From Leptolyngbya sp. SIO4C5 (GTDB taxonomy: Bacteria > Cyanobacteriota > Cyanobacteriia > Phormidesmidales > Phormidesmidaceae), in the NCBI GenBank assembly GCA_010671965.1, contig JAAHIC010000199.1:1-7504 (forward strand): 7,504 nt of DNA, given 5' to 3'. The translations under genes and the position numbers were made by a program. Under the pieces are notes generated by a model. It saw only the letters and a program-made list of their open reading frames with translations, had not been told where the DNA came from and ran no database searches. This document shows, piece after piece, positions 6,498-7,504 of this stretch; the first letter of the stretch is position 1, and each line of letters starts with the position of its first letter.

Positions 6498-7504
6498 ATG
6501 AAACAATTTGGGTTGGGACGATTGGGGCTGGGGTTGCTACCGCTGAGTGTGCTGGCATGGGCGCTGCCAGCCGGGGCAGACGCTTTAGCAGAGCTAACGG
6601 AACAGCCTGAGGAAGCCACCGCCGCGATCGCCTCTCTCTCACAACCGGAGACTGACACCTCAACCGTAGCGACAACCCTAGACTCTTTGCCAGAGGCAGC
6701 TAATCCGGGCGCTAGCGAAGCAGTGACCGCCGACTCCACCGTGATCAACGTTGCCGACATTGACCCGGCAACTCAGCCAGCAGCCGAAACTGCCCCAGCA
6801 TTGACGGTGTCAGACTGGCTGACTCAGGAAACGAGTGCCGCCGTTGCCATCACAGCGGTGCAGGTACAGGAAACTACCACCGGGCTGTCGGTCATTATTG
6901 AAGCCGATGAACCGTTGGCGGTAGGGGCTTCTCGCACTGTAGGCAATGCGCTGATTATTGAGATTCCCAATTCGGTGCTCGATTTGACCAATGCGGATCA
7001 AGCTGAACAGTTTGGCCCAGCGCCAGGAATTGCCCTGGTGAGTGTGACGGAACTCCCCGACGGCAGCGTGCAGGTTTCCATTACGGGGAATGACGCCCCC
7101 CCGGAAGTCAGTGTGGGCAGCGAGGGCGGCAATTTAGTGTTGGGCGTGGTGCCAGGGCTAGCGATCGCCGGGGCTGGGGATTCAGATGCCATTCGAATTG
7201 GGGTCGAAGGCGAGCAGGCAGGTAGCGACTATGTGGTGCCCAATGCTTCAACCGCCACTCGCACCGACACCCCCCTGCGAGATATTCCTCAGTCGATTCA
7301 GGTGATTCCCGAGGCCGTGCTGGAAGATCAAGGGGTGATTCGCCTCAACGACGCCCTGCGCAACGTGAGCGGGGTCGTTTCCAGCTCGTTAGATCAGCGA
7401 GGCCAAGATTTTATTGTGCGAGGGTTTAGCGGCTCAACGGTTTTGCGGGACGGGGTTCGACTAACCCCAGGGGGAGGCAACTTTGGCTTCCAAGAGCTGT
7501 CAAA
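6498..7504 (+). CDS. TonB-dependent siderophore receptor with N-terminal AMIN domain (3' partial)
   Basis: Outer-membrane ferric-siderophore receptor of the cyanobacterial kind that carries an AMIN domain before the plug. The frame is open to the window end, giving 335 complete residues. The start MKQFGLGRLGLGLLPLSVLA leads a signal peptide likely cut near ALPAGADALA (about 23-32). Residues about 33-110 are an Ala/Thr/Glu/Asp/Pro-rich linker. The AMIN domain spans about 116-218 (ITAVQVQETTTGLSVIIE, VGNALIIEIPN, GIALVSVTELPDGSVQVSI, NLVLGVVPG). The TonB-box and plug begin near 252 (TATRTDTPLRDIPQSIQVIP, then VLEDQGV, LNDALRNVSGV, FIVRGFSG, VLRDGVR). ATG 6498 is favoured: GAGA (6487-6490) lies 7 nt upstream, and an in-frame TGA at 6486-6488 excludes all but the adjacent GTG 6495. 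From residue 9 to 232 the only basic residue is Arg146, so this part is very acidic. It is probably controlled by the regulator just upstream. AMIN domains elsewhere bind peptidoglycan; the role here is unproven. Confidence 0.94.
   Translation, partial: MKQFGLGRLGLGLLPLSVLAWALPAGADALAELTEQPEEATAAIASLSQPETDTSTVATTLDSLPEAANPGASEAVTADSTVINVADIDPATQPAAETAPALTVSDWLTQETSAAVAITAVQVQETTTGLSVIIEADEPLAVGASRTVGNALIIEIPNSVLDLTNADQAEQFGPAPGIALVSVTELPDGSVQVSITGNDAPPEVSVGSEGGNLVLGVVPGLAIAGAGDSDAIRIGVEGEQAGSDYVVPNASTATRTDTPLRDIPQSIQVIPEAVLEDQGVIRLNDALRNVSGVVSSSLDQRGQDFIVRGFSGSTVLRDGVRLTPGGGNFGFQELS

Larger units (their letters stand above)
1285..7168. repeat. HIP1 octamers (GCGATCGC), twelve copies
   Basis: Perfect GCGATCGC palindromes start at 1285, 1393, 3161, 3283, 3890, 3975, 4571, 4749, 5214, 5914, 6624 and 7161. 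This density is a cyanobacterial hallmark. The two copies before 3161 are both in the dead nuclease gene; the first receptor and fecB contain none. Confidence 0.9.

Noticed and set aside
6392..6760. Minus-strand frames opposite the second receptor's signal and linker region
   Set aside because: Low-complexity Ser/Ala products that mirror the Ala/Thr-rich linker; the + strand has a well-supported receptor start.

Overview
The window reads as a piece of a cyanobacterial chromosome. Twelve perfect GCGATCGC (HIP1) octamers lie in it, and the gene set is a cyanobacterial ferric-siderophore locus. All genes run on the + strand. No biosynthetic gene for a siderophore is present. I see no clearly undescribed system; the interest lies in decay, rearrangement and a candidate operator.

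Layout. Positions 1-80 are an exact inverted copy of 534-613, probably an end-of-contig chimera rather than real gene sequence. Positions 81-809 encode the C-terminal beta-barrel of a TonB-dependent receptor. A G/C-rich hairpin repeat cluster follows (817-1003), then a DUF559-type endonuclease gene broken by a nonsense codon in its catalytic motif (1060 on). A second hairpin repeat cluster (1422-1530) has merged into the 5' end of a FecB-like ferric-siderophore-binding lipoprotein (core 1550-2524). Next come an EntS/MFS_3-type exporter (2642-4009) and, joined to it out of frame, the 3' end of a second, diverged MFS gene (3898-4205). Then follow a FecE/FepC-type ABC ATPase (4331-5143), a PchR-like AraC regulator (5354-6340), two 20-bp direct repeats with 21-bp period (6339-6379), and the N-terminal part of a second TonB-dependent receptor with an AMIN domain (6498 to the window end).

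How it would work. The outer-membrane receptors bring ferric siderophore into the periplasm using TonB energy, FecB hands it to an inner-membrane ABC importer powered by the ATPase, and the MFS protein probably exports a siderophore. The AraC protein probably senses ferric siderophore and activates receptor transcription, perhaps through the direct repeats. The FecC/FecD permease that should join FecB and the ATPase is absent from the window.

By eye, the fecB region is AT-richer than everything from about 2600 onward, which is strongly G/C-rich. This composition break, the repeats, the MFS remnant and the broken nuclease suggest a patchwork locus that has been rearranged.
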